A stretch of DNA of 35,172 nucleotides from Nymphaea colorata (taxonomy: Eukaryota; Streptophyta; Magnoliopsida; Nymphaeales; Nymphaeaceae), in assembly GCF_008831285.2 (NCBI RefSeq), contig NW_022204635.1:1-35172 (forward strand), written 5' to 3'. The notes under the pieces are model-generated. The model saw only the letters and a program-made list of their open reading frames with translations, was not told the DNA's origin and did no database searches. A program made the position numbers and the translations under genes. Of this stretch, positions 22,495-33,573 are shown one piece after another. The stretch's first letter is position 1, and the number at the start of each line of letters is the position of its first letter.

Positions 22495-24091
22495 ATGAGC
22501 AAGAACTTTAACATCCAAGAGACTGTTCATCGCAACATCGAGAAGAACCAGTTCCCTTCTTTCGCGAACCACCGCAGTCTCGTTGGATGGTGCTCCATGA
22601 ATTACCCAAAAGTCCTCCAAAATCCAATCTACATCCAGAAAGACACCTCCACGTAGACTCAAAAATTTGATATCGATACTCTCTTCCAGCAAAAGAACCC
22701 AATCGATAGAACCAAGAACTAGTTCGTGAAGCCGTTTTCTTCACTCAGCGAAAAAGGAGATGAGAAAGGCGTCCATACCAATACCAAAACCTCTTGCTTC
22801 ACTCTCGCCACCTCCAAACACGATAACAAAGTGAAGATTGTACCTTTTTTGATATGCAGTTCGAAGAAAACAATAAAGTTGCAGAAGAGTTTTCAGCAAT
22901 AAAACCATTAGGTTCCATTTTAGGAACCAATAAAGATGGAAATTACGAAAGGAAAGTTAGACAGATCGGAGAGGTCTACTACAATCCACCCAACTAAGGC
23001 TAGCTCATGCGTCATCTCAAGGTATAATCCATAAAATGTAGAAACTTCCGAACACGATCATAAATGAACACAATTTGCTTGAGATCATGGACCAAAGACT
23101 AGAGTACCTTGACTTGCAGTACAAGACTGACATATCAAATGAACTGATCAACAAAATCGGCTATCTTGCTCCAAACGTCAAGGAACTCAACCTTACCTCA
23201 GTTCCCATCACAAATGAAGTCCTCATCGAACTGGGAATCTCATGCAAGTTCCTATAAGCCATCGACATCTCCCTCTGCAACGACATCGACGAAGAAGCAA
23301 TCAAAAGGTTCATCAAAAATAAGCCATAACTCAAAAAATTCTCAGCCAACCACCTATAGCATTCCATCACTGACGAGTGCCTCATCGAACTAGGAAAATG
23401 TGAGTTCTTAAACACCCTCCACATCAATTTTTGCAAAGAAGTAACCTCGGCAGGAATCGACGCCCTCTCCAAGAAGTAATTCGTTTAGCTTGGACTTGCA
23501 AACCTACCTAACTTAAAGGGCGAGGATTTCAGCAAGCTGTTCATGAACTCCGCGTAAAAGCTCACTTACCTGAACATGTCATTCAACCCAAGCAAATAGA
23601 TAAACAACGCCCTCATGATCAAGGTGGGAATGTGCCTGAACCTCCGCACTCTGATCTTGACTGGCTGTGAGCACATAACAGACGAGGGCATGAACAACTT
23701 GATCTATGGAGATAAGCTAAAGGGAAAAACACCGGAGGGATACTAGTTCTTGCACACGCTTAAAATCGGAGGACTCGTCAGCATCTCCGACCAACTTTAC
23801 CAGCTCCTCAAGAGATGTCCTTCCCTTAACTTCCTATAATGCAACAATTTGGAAAGACTCAGCGACCACTTCCTTGATCAAGTGAAGTCATTGAGCTACA
23901 TCAAGACAGTCCTCATGAACTTCACTCCCAACATTTCATAGGAGAAGTTGAAGGAAGTCAGAGAGACGACCAAGGGAATCAACTTCATCAGGAATATCAT
24001 CAAGATGACCGACCCTGCAGACGATGGCTTAAGAATGCCCATTCCTCCCGCCAGCCTCAAGATCAAAAAGCCAAAGAAAAAGAAGAAATGA
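22495..24091 (+). CDS. leucine-rich-repeat protein (AMN1/FBXL-type LRRs)
   Basis: 518 residues. Introns are 22840-22859 and 23022-23041 (both 20 nt). The N-terminal 170 residues are polar and unrecognised (SFANHRSLVGWCSMNYPK). From about residue 190 to 450 come cysteine-containing-type LRRs of about 26 residues: LEYLDLQYKTDISNELINKI, VKELNLTSVPITNEVLIELG, LEAIDISLCNDIDEEAIKRF, LNTLHINFCKEVTSAGIDAL, LTYLNMSFNPS, LRTLILTGCEHITDEGMNNL. This is the repeat type of AMN1 and F-box LRR proteins. No F-box is visible in the N-terminus, so SCF membership is not claimed. The tail is very basic (KKPKKKKKK-like). TAR codons at LRR Glu positions support the Glu reading (CKFLEAIDIS). TGA at 24089. Confidence 0.82.
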
Positions 24092-24464
24092 TCGATTTTA
24101 AATTATCCCATCATCACTACTTCTTCCATTCTTAAAGCCAAAGCTTATGTGCTCTTCCTTCATCGATGAGACAATGTGCGGAAGAGAAATGGAAAAAGAT
24201 GACTATTTTTTTTTATTTTTTTGGAAAACAAAAAAATCAACTGATGAGATATGCATAACCTACTGATTTTTAAGTAACGCATTTCGAACAAATGCCCCAA
24301 ATCGAGGCATAAGCGAATACTACTTGCGAATAATCTAAAAAGCGTTCTTATGGTGGGGCAATTAAGATGAAACTTTACTTCTTTTTGCATATGTTTCTCT
24401 CTTCCCGAGAGCGTAAAACTAATTAGTAATTATTTCGTTATATTAACCTTCTATAATCAGGGCC
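24092..24464. other. intergenic, AT-rich
   Basis: 373 bp. It holds a T/A homopolymer-rich patch near 24205-24235. A minus-strand open frame at 24160-24390 is Leu/Phe/Ser-rich with no motif and is not called. Confidence 0.5.
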
Positions 24465-25813
24465 ATGAATACTTTCTACTCCCCACCGACAGTCAAATCC
24501 CCATCAGTCAAATTCAGCTACTCTTCTCCTCCCCACCAAAAGATCAACATTTTTTCACCATATCACCCCGAACTCGCCCCCCTCCAAAACCTATCTGCGC
24601 TTAGACCAGTCACCAACATCAACTACTCACCCAGATTGCACGAAAGATAGCCAGAAGGGAAGGATAATTGGACCAGCAACACACCCAAATGGAAACGCAT
24701 CGAGAAATAAAACCTTATCCTCGATTGCAAAAAGTCAGTCAGCCAGTCAGTCATCATCCACAAGAAAAACCAACAAGATATCAGATAGATCTCTTAGCAA
24801 TCCTCCTCCCTTTCTGATTTGGCCAACAGAGGTAAAAATTTCTAATATTCAACTAGTTCCTCCATGATTTCATAAAGCACTCGCAATAACCAACGTATTA
24901 ATTAAAAAGTATAGTGCTCAGCAGTATTTAAATAGAATTTCAGATAAAATGTAGAATCATCCATCGTCTTCAACTTCTCCAAGGTCAAACCCAAACAACG
25001 CAGGCTTTAGAATAAAATATCCAATGCAAGAATAGAAGATTTTGTTGTTGGAGAAATGATTGGCAAAGGAGGCATTGGAAGAGTGTTTTTGGCTAAGCAT
25101 AGAAAAACTGGATTTTATTTTGCTTTGAAAATTATCAAAAAAGCTGAAGTAAAAGATATAGACCAACTAGCTTTCGGTATCAAGTGCCATTTACTTCTCA
25201 ACCATCCCAATTTGGCTCAACTTTACGCCTGTTTCTCGGATTAAGATTGCATATACCTTGTGATGTAGATTTGCATCGATGGAAACCTAGCCAGATATAA
25301 AAAGAAGATCAAGCATGATGAAGAAAGATAGTATGTAGTTATGGGAATTTCAAAAGGAATCCAATACATGCACAGCTATTTCTTGAGGCATGGAGATTTA
25401 AAGCTTTAAAATATACTCATCAACCATGTACGTGATAAATTACTTAGGGGTTTCCGAAAATAACTGACTTTGATTGTGTAGTAGATGGAAAGCACAAGTC
25501 CTTTAGGTAGGTAAGGAGAAAAAGCAAGCTCTGGGGAAGTCCAGCATATTTTAGTCCTGAAATGATGAGATAGAGCACTTTTACACTCAGTGACGATGTT
25601 TGGTCACTAGGAGTCATAACCTATGAGCTTTATTGCAATTCCCATCCCTTTAACCTGAAAGACACAGATGACTTGGCGAATATAATAGATAAAGGGATTG
25701 CTCCAGTTCCTTCAAGCGTAAATGAGTCAGCAAAGGTGCTGATAGCGCAAATGTTAGACAAGGACCAGTAGAAGCGAGTTACTATTGACTAAATTTTAAC
25801 ATATTTTGATTGA
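24465..25813 (+). CDS. divergent Ser/Thr protein kinase with HGD and DFD motifs
   Basis: 442 residues. The intron is 25428-25447 (20 nt, GTACGTGATAAATTACTTAG), directly after the catalytic loop. The first 190 residues are Ser/Asn/Pro-rich and probably disordered. The kinase domain is at about 192-442: Gly loop GKGGIG (200-205), ALKIIKK with Lys222, LNHPNLAQLYACFSD, catalytic loop HGDLKLEN (HRD becomes HGD, Asp321 kept; Glu is TAA), TDFD (338-340, where DFG has become DFD), SPEM for APE, and DDVWSLGVITYELYC. The overall pattern is CAMK/Aurora-like. Asp321, Lys222 and Asp338 remain, so weak activity is possible. The Gly to Asp change after DF and the absence of an obvious alpha-C Glu are unusual. 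It is followed 80 bp later by the pseudokinase-MORN gene on the same strand, possibly an old tandem duplication. Confidence 0.8.
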
Positions 25814-25892
25814 TTATTAGTTTTATCATCAATCTCTCACCATCTCACATACAAGTTAATCCTATTTCCCATCCGTTAGTATTATAATTTAA

Positions 25893-27700
25893 ATGGGAGG
25901 CGTCCAATCATAATAAAGACTCGGCTTCATATTTGACGATTACTAGCTCATCGGATAATAGAGCGGATTGAAAATACTTGAAGACAAATCAACAGAATAA
26001 ACCTTTGCTCTCAAATAGTAATGCTTTGTTCATCGCAAATAGTATGATCACTGCTTCAAAAGACTCACTAACAGAAATGAGAATCACGAATGCGAAAACA
26101 TTCTCAGGCTGACTAAGTTGTGGTCGAAGGAACATAATGGAATTTGCTCAAACATGTTCAAAATCTACACCGTCTACGAATACCCGAAGGTCAAATTGAT
26201 CGATGAGATCGAGGCACGCAGAAAAGAGAAGAAATACTTCGAGGAGATTGAATTGTACAGCATCCTTCAGAGTTGCATCAATGCACTGGCCTATGAGCCT
26301 AGATATATCAATCTTTCCCCGCATATAGTGTTTATCATCCCAGAAGGAGTGCTAAAGCTCGTGCATATCGACCTCATCGATCCTAACCTTCGAAGCGTCT
26401 ACAATCCTAAGTATTACTACTCTCCTGAAAAGATAGAGCAATTTCAAAACGAATCTCTTTAGTCTTCCACCAACCTCCAGAGATAATCAGTCTTTTGCCT
26501 AGGAATGACCATCCTGCATTCTGCTTTGCTCTAAAATCCTAACTTTTGCTATGAGCTGTCCAATAAAAAAGTCAATAAACGGAAGATATAGGCTCTCCTC
26601 TCATAAGTCTCCACCCTTTATAGCTCAAATCTATCAGAAATTCTATCTCTCATGCTGTAAATGAATCCAAACAAAAGAATAACTTTTGATTCGCTCCAAG
26701 AAGAAATCAATGGCTTTTTCGGCAACCAATCAGTCCTCTTGAAATCTAGTGTCACGCAAAGCAAATCGAACCTGCATGAGTAGAAGATCCAATAAGCGAA
26801 ATCAGAAGTAAAATCATAGATTAGCCTAAAGCGGATGTCAAGCTAAATTAAATGTAAAGAACAAACTAGCTCACTTGCTTACAGTGGTGACACATTTTTT
26901 AGAGCCCCATCGCTTAGTCTTCGAAACGATACCAACTTCAAAAATATTAAAAAGAGCTAATTATAAGTAATGATGGAACTATCGAATGAAAACTCAAATT
27001 TGCCCAAAAACCACTACATCCTTTAAAAGACCAAAAAATCAAAAGTCAAAGGTTCATAGTAGAAAGAAAACTAATACATCCATAAGTCCATAATCGACAC
27101 ACAGAAAAATAATTCATATGGAAATAAAAACATTGCCTGCTCTAAGGACTTGCTAAGCGAATATGAATTCAACTCTGAAAACAAGTAAAGGTGTGTATTT
27201 GTAATTCAAAGCTACGAAGATAACAGTCGCTACGAAGGAATGATGCAGAATAACCAAAAGAATGGATTTGGAAAATTAGTGTATCAGGATGGAGTCTACT
27301 ATGAGGGAAACTTTAAAAATGATTGCATTCATGGCAAAGGAACACTCTACTATGGCGTCAATAGGCCTGCCTACTCAGGAGAGTGGATTCAGAACAAATT
27401 CAATGGAAAGGGGTCACTCTATAACGAGTTTCCAGCTCCATTTAACGGAACCTTTGACTATAGCAATTTTAACAAAATCGAGTAATGCTGGGTAAAATTC
27501 GAAGGTAAATGAAAATATATTTAGGAACCTTTGCAAATGACATAAAAGAGGGCCACGGAAAGATCTTCCTGACAAACGGTTAGACGATGCAGGGCACTTT
27601 TTCGAAGGGTCTTTTAAACGGTGAGGGTCTATTCACAAATCGTGAGGGAAGGTAACTGAAGGGAATCTGGACGAACAACCTTCTAACAATGTTGCTGTGA
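25893..27700 (+). CDS. pseudokinase-MORN fusion protein
   Basis: 595 residues. One certain intron, 27505-27524 (20 nt). Residues about 1-280 follow the kinase fold without catalytic motifs: FDDYELIGEESGLKILED in place of the Gly loop, ETFALKE where the VAIK Lys would be, NLSPHIVFIIPEGV with no HRD, LVHIDLIDPN with no DFG, YYSPEKIEQF as APE, SVFCLGMTILHSAL for D.WSLG, and LMLEMNPNKRITFDSL for the final 'L..DP..R.T'. A polar linker rich in Ser, Lys and Asn follows. The last 155 residues are about six MORN repeats: YEGMMQNNQKNGFGKLVY, YEGNFKNDCIHGKGTLYYG, YSGEWIQNKFNGKGSLYN, FEGTFANDIKEGHGKIFL, MQGTFSKGLLNGEGLF. MORN repeats bind membrane or scaffold partners in ciliates and apicomplexans. A 21-nt GT-AG segment at 27191-27211 keeps the frame without TGA and is treated as coding. 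Confidence 0.8.
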
Positions 27701-27782
27701 CCATTTTTATGGATATGAATGATGATGATGATTTATTGCTAAGTTTTGAGTTGAAGTTATATATTTAAGATTATTGTTAAGC

Positions 27783-28187
27783 ATGAGCAAGTTCGAATCC
27801 CCTGAGAAAGACCCCCAGAACTCCACACACGCAACCGGCCATCTCGGCATGGTAGATGTACTCCGCCCATGATGTTAGAACCTCACCCGCGAAGCCGACA
27901 GGGACCTCCAAGAATACCACAAGCTCATCGAGCTCTTCAGACAGGAACTCAACGCAATGAAGACCAAAATCGACAACATCAATGAAGAGATCACAGAGAC
28001 CACCACCCCGCTGGTCGAATCCCTATACCGCAGTCTCGAGCTGGGCATGATATCCCAGAAGGAAGAAAACGGAAACTTTCAATAGCAACTCACCGATTTA
28101 AAGAAATAGAAGTCCATTCTCAGTCAGATGATCGTGGCATCTTTCAAGAGGGCTGAAATGCTTAACGACGAGGTCGGACACTATTGA
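27783..28187 (+). CDS. short coiled-coil protein, unknown
   Basis: 127 residues. The intron is best placed at 27858-27878 (21 nt, GTACTCCGCCCATGATGTTAG, in-frame TGA if retained); a 27-nt alternative starting at 27852 gives the same frame. After a polar N-terminus (MSKFESPEKDPQNSTHATG) the protein is one long helix: READRDLQEYHKLIELF, ELNAMKTKIDNINEEI, KEENGNFQEQLTDLKKEKSI. It is small and acidic, with no signal peptide. The size and shape resemble small subunits of tethering or kinetochore complexes, but no family is recognised. It ends at TGA 28185, 59 bp from the end of the convergent UBA2 gene. Confidence 0.7.
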
Positions 28188-28246
28188 TCCCGAATCCATT
28201 TATTTCTAATTTGTGGAGTAAGTATTCTATCATACAAAACACATCA

Positions 28247-30041
28247 TCATTCCAACTTCTGTCGCTTCTTGATGGAGTCAGCCACGCCGTCCTCGCTTGC
28301 CTACACCGTCTTCTACCTCTTCTTGACGTCGATTATCTCCAGCTATGGACTGTTCTCCTCATCTCCGAACACTACCATATCGGAATCGTCATCCTCAGCA
28401 GCCCCATTTCCATTCTTTTTTGGCTATTCGTCCATTGGCTAAGGCTCTGGCTATGGGATCATTTTTTCCTTGTGTGTTACGCTTGGTTCTTCCAGTTGCT
28501 CGTTGTTGATCATCCAAATGGTGCAGACGTTTTTTGATGTGGCTTCGTTGGTCAGGTTAAGATCGATTTCATATGATTCGCAAATTTGGAGTAACGTCTT
28601 TGCGAGAAGGGATTCCTTGGGGTCATCTGTGTTGTAGATTTCCTTCGAGCCTTGGTTGATTGAGAATTCCTCAAGGTCAGGACTGTTTTACTGTATGTAT
28701 TTGACAAGGTCGTTCAAGGTGAATTTGGTGAAATTGCACTCGAAAGTGACAGGGATGGCTTTGGGACTGCATACGGCGCAATTGGGTAACGGTTTTTCCA
28801 ATTTGAGAGCCATAACTTTGTTGCTTTGATTCTGGATGAAGTAGCTCTTCATCTTGAGCTGTGCCCCTCTAAGGAATTTGATCATTTCGATGATCTCAAT
28901 GCCGCTCACGATGGAGTTGGTGCTGGCGATGGCGGGGACGATGTTGCCTGCCATGTTTTTGACCTCATTGAAGGACTGTTGCTGGATGTTGAAGCAAAAC
29001 ATCCTCAAATTGGCAGCACTGGTCACGAAGTGGATTATGTCGTCATCGTCCTTCTCGAAAACCACAGAACCGTTTTCCTTCTTTTGCTTCATTAACCGTT
29101 GGAAAGATTCAACGAACGCACTGACCGAGTTCTAGAGAGATTGAACCTTATCGTGTTGGCGGTAGGATGAAATGATTTTGTGCTGGATGTTTTCCGTCAG
29201 GATTTCATTGGAGATGGTCTTGATATTTTTGGCAAAGATTTGGCTAAGCTTGTTGTCAGTGTCAGATTTGGCGTTTTTGATGTTTTCGATATCTTGTTGA
29301 TAAAGCTTCTGCAGTATGGCTAGCTCATCATTGACTTCTGCCAGAGCAGCAAGATCCTTGAGATCATTATCGTCAATATCTGCACTAAACATGGCTTCGA
29401 AAAGCATCTTGGCCCAGACGATGCAGTGGATGGGTTTTTACGGTCGCATTCTGATGGTGCAAACTGGGAACACCTTCTGGTTCGATGACTTTGGCTAGCA
29501 AGAGTAGCATCGGGAGATTTGACTCAAAATGGTGGTCGCATTCCCTTTGTATGCCAGTGTTCCAGCGTCCACAATGGGGATGTTGAGCCTTACTCCAATT
29601 TTGTTGACATAGTTTCTAAATTACGAAGGATCTACCTTGCTTCGATGTTGTCTAGCGCCAAGACTAAGAAATCAAACTGCCTAAAGAAGGAGATGGGCAA
29701 ATCTTTGATGTTCATGTGGTGCGCTTCGATGTTGAGGGAGGGATTCAATTTTAGAATGCTCTATCTGGCAACAAGTGCCTTCGACATTCCCTTGTGCTGC
29801 TGTTTGAACAAGAACTGCCTGTTGAGGTTCGAGAGCTAAGTTACGATGATCTTACTTCGATTGTGTCCATATCGAGGATGTGAACTTTGCCGATGGGTGA
29901 TTTGGATAGCACTTTAAGTATCTCGCATCCGATTCCCCCGACACCCACGATCAAAATTTTGGTATTGCTCATGGTCTCATTGCTCCCGTGCACGAGCTGG
30001 TTGATTCTGAAGCGGTGGCTGCTAGCAGTCTATACCTCCAT
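28247..30041 (-). CDS. UBA2: SUMO-activating enzyme E1 subunit 2 (UBA2/SAE2)
   Basis: 584 residues. Introns are 29836-29855 and 29616-29635 (both 20 nt). Adenylation domain: nucleotide loop GVGGIG (33-38), DMDTIE and SNLNRQFLF, LALDNIEAR. Zinc-binding pairs CYSC (about 165-168) and CAVC later. Catalytic cysteine in VFPVCTIRMRPEKPIHC (Cys181), with Glu from TAA in the same motif, then the second-half signature HFVTSAANLRMFCF, NMAGNIVPAIASTNS. A ubiquitin-fold-like segment and a C-terminal tail rich in Glu, Asp and Lys follow (MVVFGDEENSPELEIIDVKKR), resembling the nuclear-localisation/SUMO-contact tail of human UBA2. Together with SAE1 it adenylates SUMO and passes it to UBC9. The Cys-domain insert is shorter than in humans. 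SUMO conjugation is essential in Tetrahymena, including for genome rearrangement proteins. Confidence 0.94.
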
Positions 30042-30354
30042 ACTCCAAATATTGGTTATAGTGAGATCTTAATTATTATGATTTTTCTTAATATCCATAT
30101 ACAATTAAACTTGACTTCAGCCATTATCAAGTATGGGAAAGTTGTCTTTTTTTACATTTTTTATTTTTTGGATTTTGGAATTATTTCACATGAAAAAGAT
30201 GAAAGAATGTTAATTCTTTTAAATCTAGCCTTCTATCCCTTACCTACGGCACTAGATGATATATTAGCAACTCTTCATATTGGTTTGTTCAGTATCATTC
30301 TCATTTGTAGGTTCATTGTGATTATCATTATAAATCAAATCAAAACGCTAAAAA
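30042..30354. other. divergent intergenic region, AT-rich
   Basis: 313 bp between UBA2 (minus) and the RING gene (plus). Very T/A-rich with a hydrophobic open frame (29988-30410) that has no other support; it presumably holds both promoters. Confidence 0.5.
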
Positions 30355-31965
30355 ATGAATCAGGAAGAAATGACATGCTGTATCTGCAAAATCAACTTTA
30401 CGTAGAATAGTCAACCCAGGATGATGCCCTACTGCTAACACAGCGCCTGCACCAACTGTCTCAAACAGTTCATAACCAAAAACAAATTAGCAATCATCGT
30501 CTGCCAACATTGCGGCCACGAGGAAAGGATCACCGAAGTCGACATCGAATACTTCCCGAAGAACATCTCACTCACCAAAATGCTCAAAGAAAAAGGAAGC
30601 TCTGCCAATAATAGCATCTCCAATCAATAATCCTCGCGTGATACCATCTCCAGCGGAAGCGTCAACCACGCAGAGAAGGAGTTCTGTGAAGAGCATAAGA
30701 AAAAACTTGAGATTATATGCATCAATGACCGAATTAAGCTCTGTCCCCACTGTGCTCTCTTTGGAAGTCATAAGGATCATAAGTTTAAAACAATCAGCGA
30801 GGTGCATTAATTGATGGATTCGAGGTACAAGCAGTTTCAGAGCTTTAAAAGCAAGAAAGTGACACTGGACTCCAGGATCAATAGTGATGAGTTCAAGGAA
30901 AATATCATCAAAAAGATTGGAAAGGAAAAGGACAGACTTGTTTCGGATATCAAGAAAAAATTTACGCAGATTACCTAAAATATCAAACTAGCAGAGAAAA
31001 AGGCTTATGAAGATGTTGTAAAAAACTTCAAAACAATTTACTCCAAAATAACAACATTGATAAAGGAAGAAAACGACTCGCAGAAGAGATATAAGCTTTG
31101 GGAGTTAAAATGCGCATAATTGTTCGAAAAGGCTTAAAAGATGAAGAGAATCGAGGACAAAGTTGTGATGTATTGCGATGGTCCGCTTTAAATCTGTAGT
31201 GAAGGTTAGTCACTCCTGAATAGGCTTTAGACCAAGATAAACAACAACATCAACACAATATAAACTCTCATTTCTCAGATAAGGATAGTGGAAAATGCAG
31301 GAATTTCCAACTCAGTCTTCAATTACATCAATGTGATCCTCGATGACAGCGAAACTCTTGATGAACTGGGTTACGTCCATCAGGAAGTATTGACTTCAAG
31401 ACAGGAAAAAGAAGCAGCTACACGAAAATAACAAAAAATATAGTTTGGAGCTGACCATCTAGCGATGGAGAGAGCGTCAATTTCCCCCACCCCCAAAAGA
31501 AAGAGCAAATCAAAGGATATCGTGAGAGTAAATTCAGATAAGAGATCATCAGCAAAAACCATCTCTACTCCTTAAAGGTGTAGTGTGAATACGATGATTG
31601 AATAGTTCTGCTAAAAGGACAACCTGGACACCTTAGATCTCACAGGCTTTTCTCTCAGTGATATGGAAATATGCGATATCCTCTTTTACCTAAAATCCAT
31701 CAAGAAGATAAAGGGATTGAAGCTAGTCAAAAACAAGCTGACGAATGAAGGCTTGGCCAAGATCTTCTAACTGATTCCAAACGTAACCAACCTGAACCTT
31801 TCCTTCAACCAGTTGGGAGATGATGCCATGATATCCCTTCTGGACAATAGGCAAAAAATTCCCTACTTACGCATCATAAACCTTTCAAACAACAAGATAA
31901 ACTAGCGCAGGACCAAGAACGCTATAGACTAGCTGAAGAAGCAAGGCCTAATCGTAACCATCTGA
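30355..31965 (+). CDS. RING/B-box/coiled-coil/LRR protein (TRIM-like)
   Basis: 536 residues, intronless, about 25 TAR codons read as Glu. The RING finger is at the N-terminus: C8/C11, C27, H29, C32/C35, C50/C53 (CCIC, CEHSACTNC, CQHC), an E3 ubiquitin ligase signature. A B-box-like zinc motif follows at about 105-140 (FCEEHKKKLEIICINDRIKLCPHCALFGSHKDHKF spans it; key residues are C, H, C, C, C and the two closing His). Then comes a long helical coiled coil (DRLVSDIKKKFTQITENIKL) and a Ser/Lys-rich region. The last 125 residues carry ribonuclease-inhibitor-like LRRs (NLDTLDLTGFSLSDMEI, IKGLKLVKNKLTNEGLAKIF, VTNLNLSFNQLGDDAMISLL, LRIINLSNNKI). RING, B-box and coiled coil in this order define TRIM proteins; an LRR end instead of PRY/SPRY is unusual. 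TGA at 31963. Confidence 0.85.
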
Positions 31966-32402
31966 TGTTAATATTTATCTTGACTGAAAAAGGATATTGA
32001 CTATTATTATTATAGAAAGTGAGCCAGGTGAGTCAAAGGAAACTTTGCTTTTGACACATTATTAAAGATTATACCACTCTTATCCCCTAAATACCAATAG
32101 GTAATCAATCAAGAAGAATATGTATGGATTGATGTAAAACTTACTTATGGAGGAGTTTCAGCCGTTAAATCCTAAGAGCAAGTCTTTTTCCTGAGTTGGA
32201 TCATTAAAGAGCACACTTTGAGTCCATCAAGTGGTTAAGCCGAGTCCCACATTGAAGGAACTTGATTTTTCCAGTGGGCAAGGGAGTACAGCAAAGGACT
32301 ATGTGTAGAACTGAGCCCTTTTCTTAAAAGACACATCTTCCAGTCATCGAGTAGCAGGAGTGGTTAATGCCCGGCTTCTTATTATTATATAAATTTAATC
32401 AA
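31966..32402. other. intergenic with weak coding-like sequence
   Basis: 437 bp. A frame at about 32030-32275 reads without TGA for some 80 codons (YVWIDVKLTYGGVSAV, VFFLSWIIKEHTLSPSSG) but has no ATG, and its composition is not distinctive. A minus-strand frame is also open. It could be a gene remnant or a missed exon; no family recognised. The right end is AT-rich leader for the next gene. Confidence 0.4.
32386..32395 (+). promoter_or_regulatory. TATA-like TTATATAAAT element before 32403
   Basis: Seven bases upstream of the ATG at 32403, comparable with elements before the genes at 12585, 18957 and 22495. Function inferred. Confidence 0.3.
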
Positions 32403-33350
32403 ATGAAGTGCAATGAGCAGAACCTATGCGCTAACTATAGCTACCGCAACGAAATAGAACAGGAACTACTCAGAAGCCTTCCCACCAAGATACTCGCCCT
32501 CACCCAGTCGGGAAAAGTGGTCAGAACTGCAGCCGGCATCCTCAGATTGAATTTGCTTGAGTGCGCCTTACTAGCGTGGCTTCTCAAAAGATCGAGATAC
32601 GGACTCATGGACCTTTCCAGCTCATCGCACGCCATCTCCCTTTTCTAGTAGGACCAAAATAGGCAACTTTTACTGTTGATCCTCCTCAACGCATATTACG
32701 TCAAAACCTACCTCAACCAGAACACTTTGCCCTAGCTTGACTCGGAGGTGCTATCCCTCATCCCAGATTTCGCGAAAACGTATAAAAGTTGGAGGCCTGA
32801 TTCGGAATTACGCAACGAAGTTTTGCTGGACATCAACCAAACTTTTTGCAATTGGACGCTGCCACAAAGAAAAACCAAGCCGGATTACAACCAGTTGGTC
32901 AATAAGATACTGGAACTCTCCAAGACTTACAACGTCAATGCAAATTAAGACCCGCTTCCGAATAAGAAAAGGAAGCAAAATGAAGAATCATAAGAAAAGA
33001 GCGAATCTTAGAAGGAGAAGCAACCTGCCATCATCGATAACCGAATGATGCTTCGGTCCCAAGACAGGCTATTGCGTTCTAAGTTCTCCTAGCCGTCTCA
33101 GCAATTGAACAATTTCGACATTTTCGAGCTGGACGAGCGAAACCAGGACATGCTGAAGCGAAGCACCAAGAATATCAACATGAGTGGATTCATGAATTTC
33201 GGGGATATACGATAGACTAGGAATCTCTTCAGCTCCCGCTTCAACATAAACAATAGCATCCTCGAGTCCAATTCCCGCTTCTTTTCAAACGAGAACAGAG
33301 TGATGCCCAAGCCGAGGATCAAACCGACTGAATCCTTTTAGAGACCGTGA
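32403..33350 (+). CDS. orphan protein, unknown
   Basis: 315 residues, intronless, with about ten TAR codons as Glu. The N-terminal 190 residues are largely helical with hydrophobic stretches (LECALLAWLLKRSRYGLMDL, LLLLILLNAYYVKTYLN) that look like buried helices of a globular fold, not clear membrane spans. After a Lys/Glu/Ser-rich linker (about 190-215), the C-terminal 100 residues are polar, with Asn, Arg, Phe and Ser repeats (MLKRSTKNINMSGFMNF, NLFSSRFNINNSILESNSRF). No catalytic motif or signal peptide was seen. The start follows an AT-rich leader and the stop is TGA 33348. The uninterrupted 315 codons and good third-position bias in the N-terminal half support a real gene. It may be ciliate- or peritrich-specific. 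Confidence 0.65.
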
Positions 33351-33573
33351 TTGCTGCACAAAGTCATCATTCCATTAATCAAACACGTATGTTCCTTATT
33401 TATTACTTGTTGGACATAAAAATATGGATAACATGCATGCATAAATAAAAAAACGGCATTGATATGGTGGAGTAAAGGCCAATTATTATATTCCGCTAAA
33501 AAATAAGTCAATCGTTTGTAAATTTCAATGTTATTGATGAATTTAATAATTATTTCTGTAATTGAATTGAAAA

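Noticed and set aside
27191-27211. 21-nt GT-AG intron just before the MORN repeats
   Set aside because: Both readings stay in frame, but it lacks the in-frame TGA seen in all other 3n introns, so it is kept as coding. Not settled without cDNA.
29988-30410. 140-codon hydrophobic plus-strand frame between UBA2 and the RING gene
   Set aside because: AT-rich spacer translated as Ile/Phe/Leu; it overlaps both neighbouring genes.
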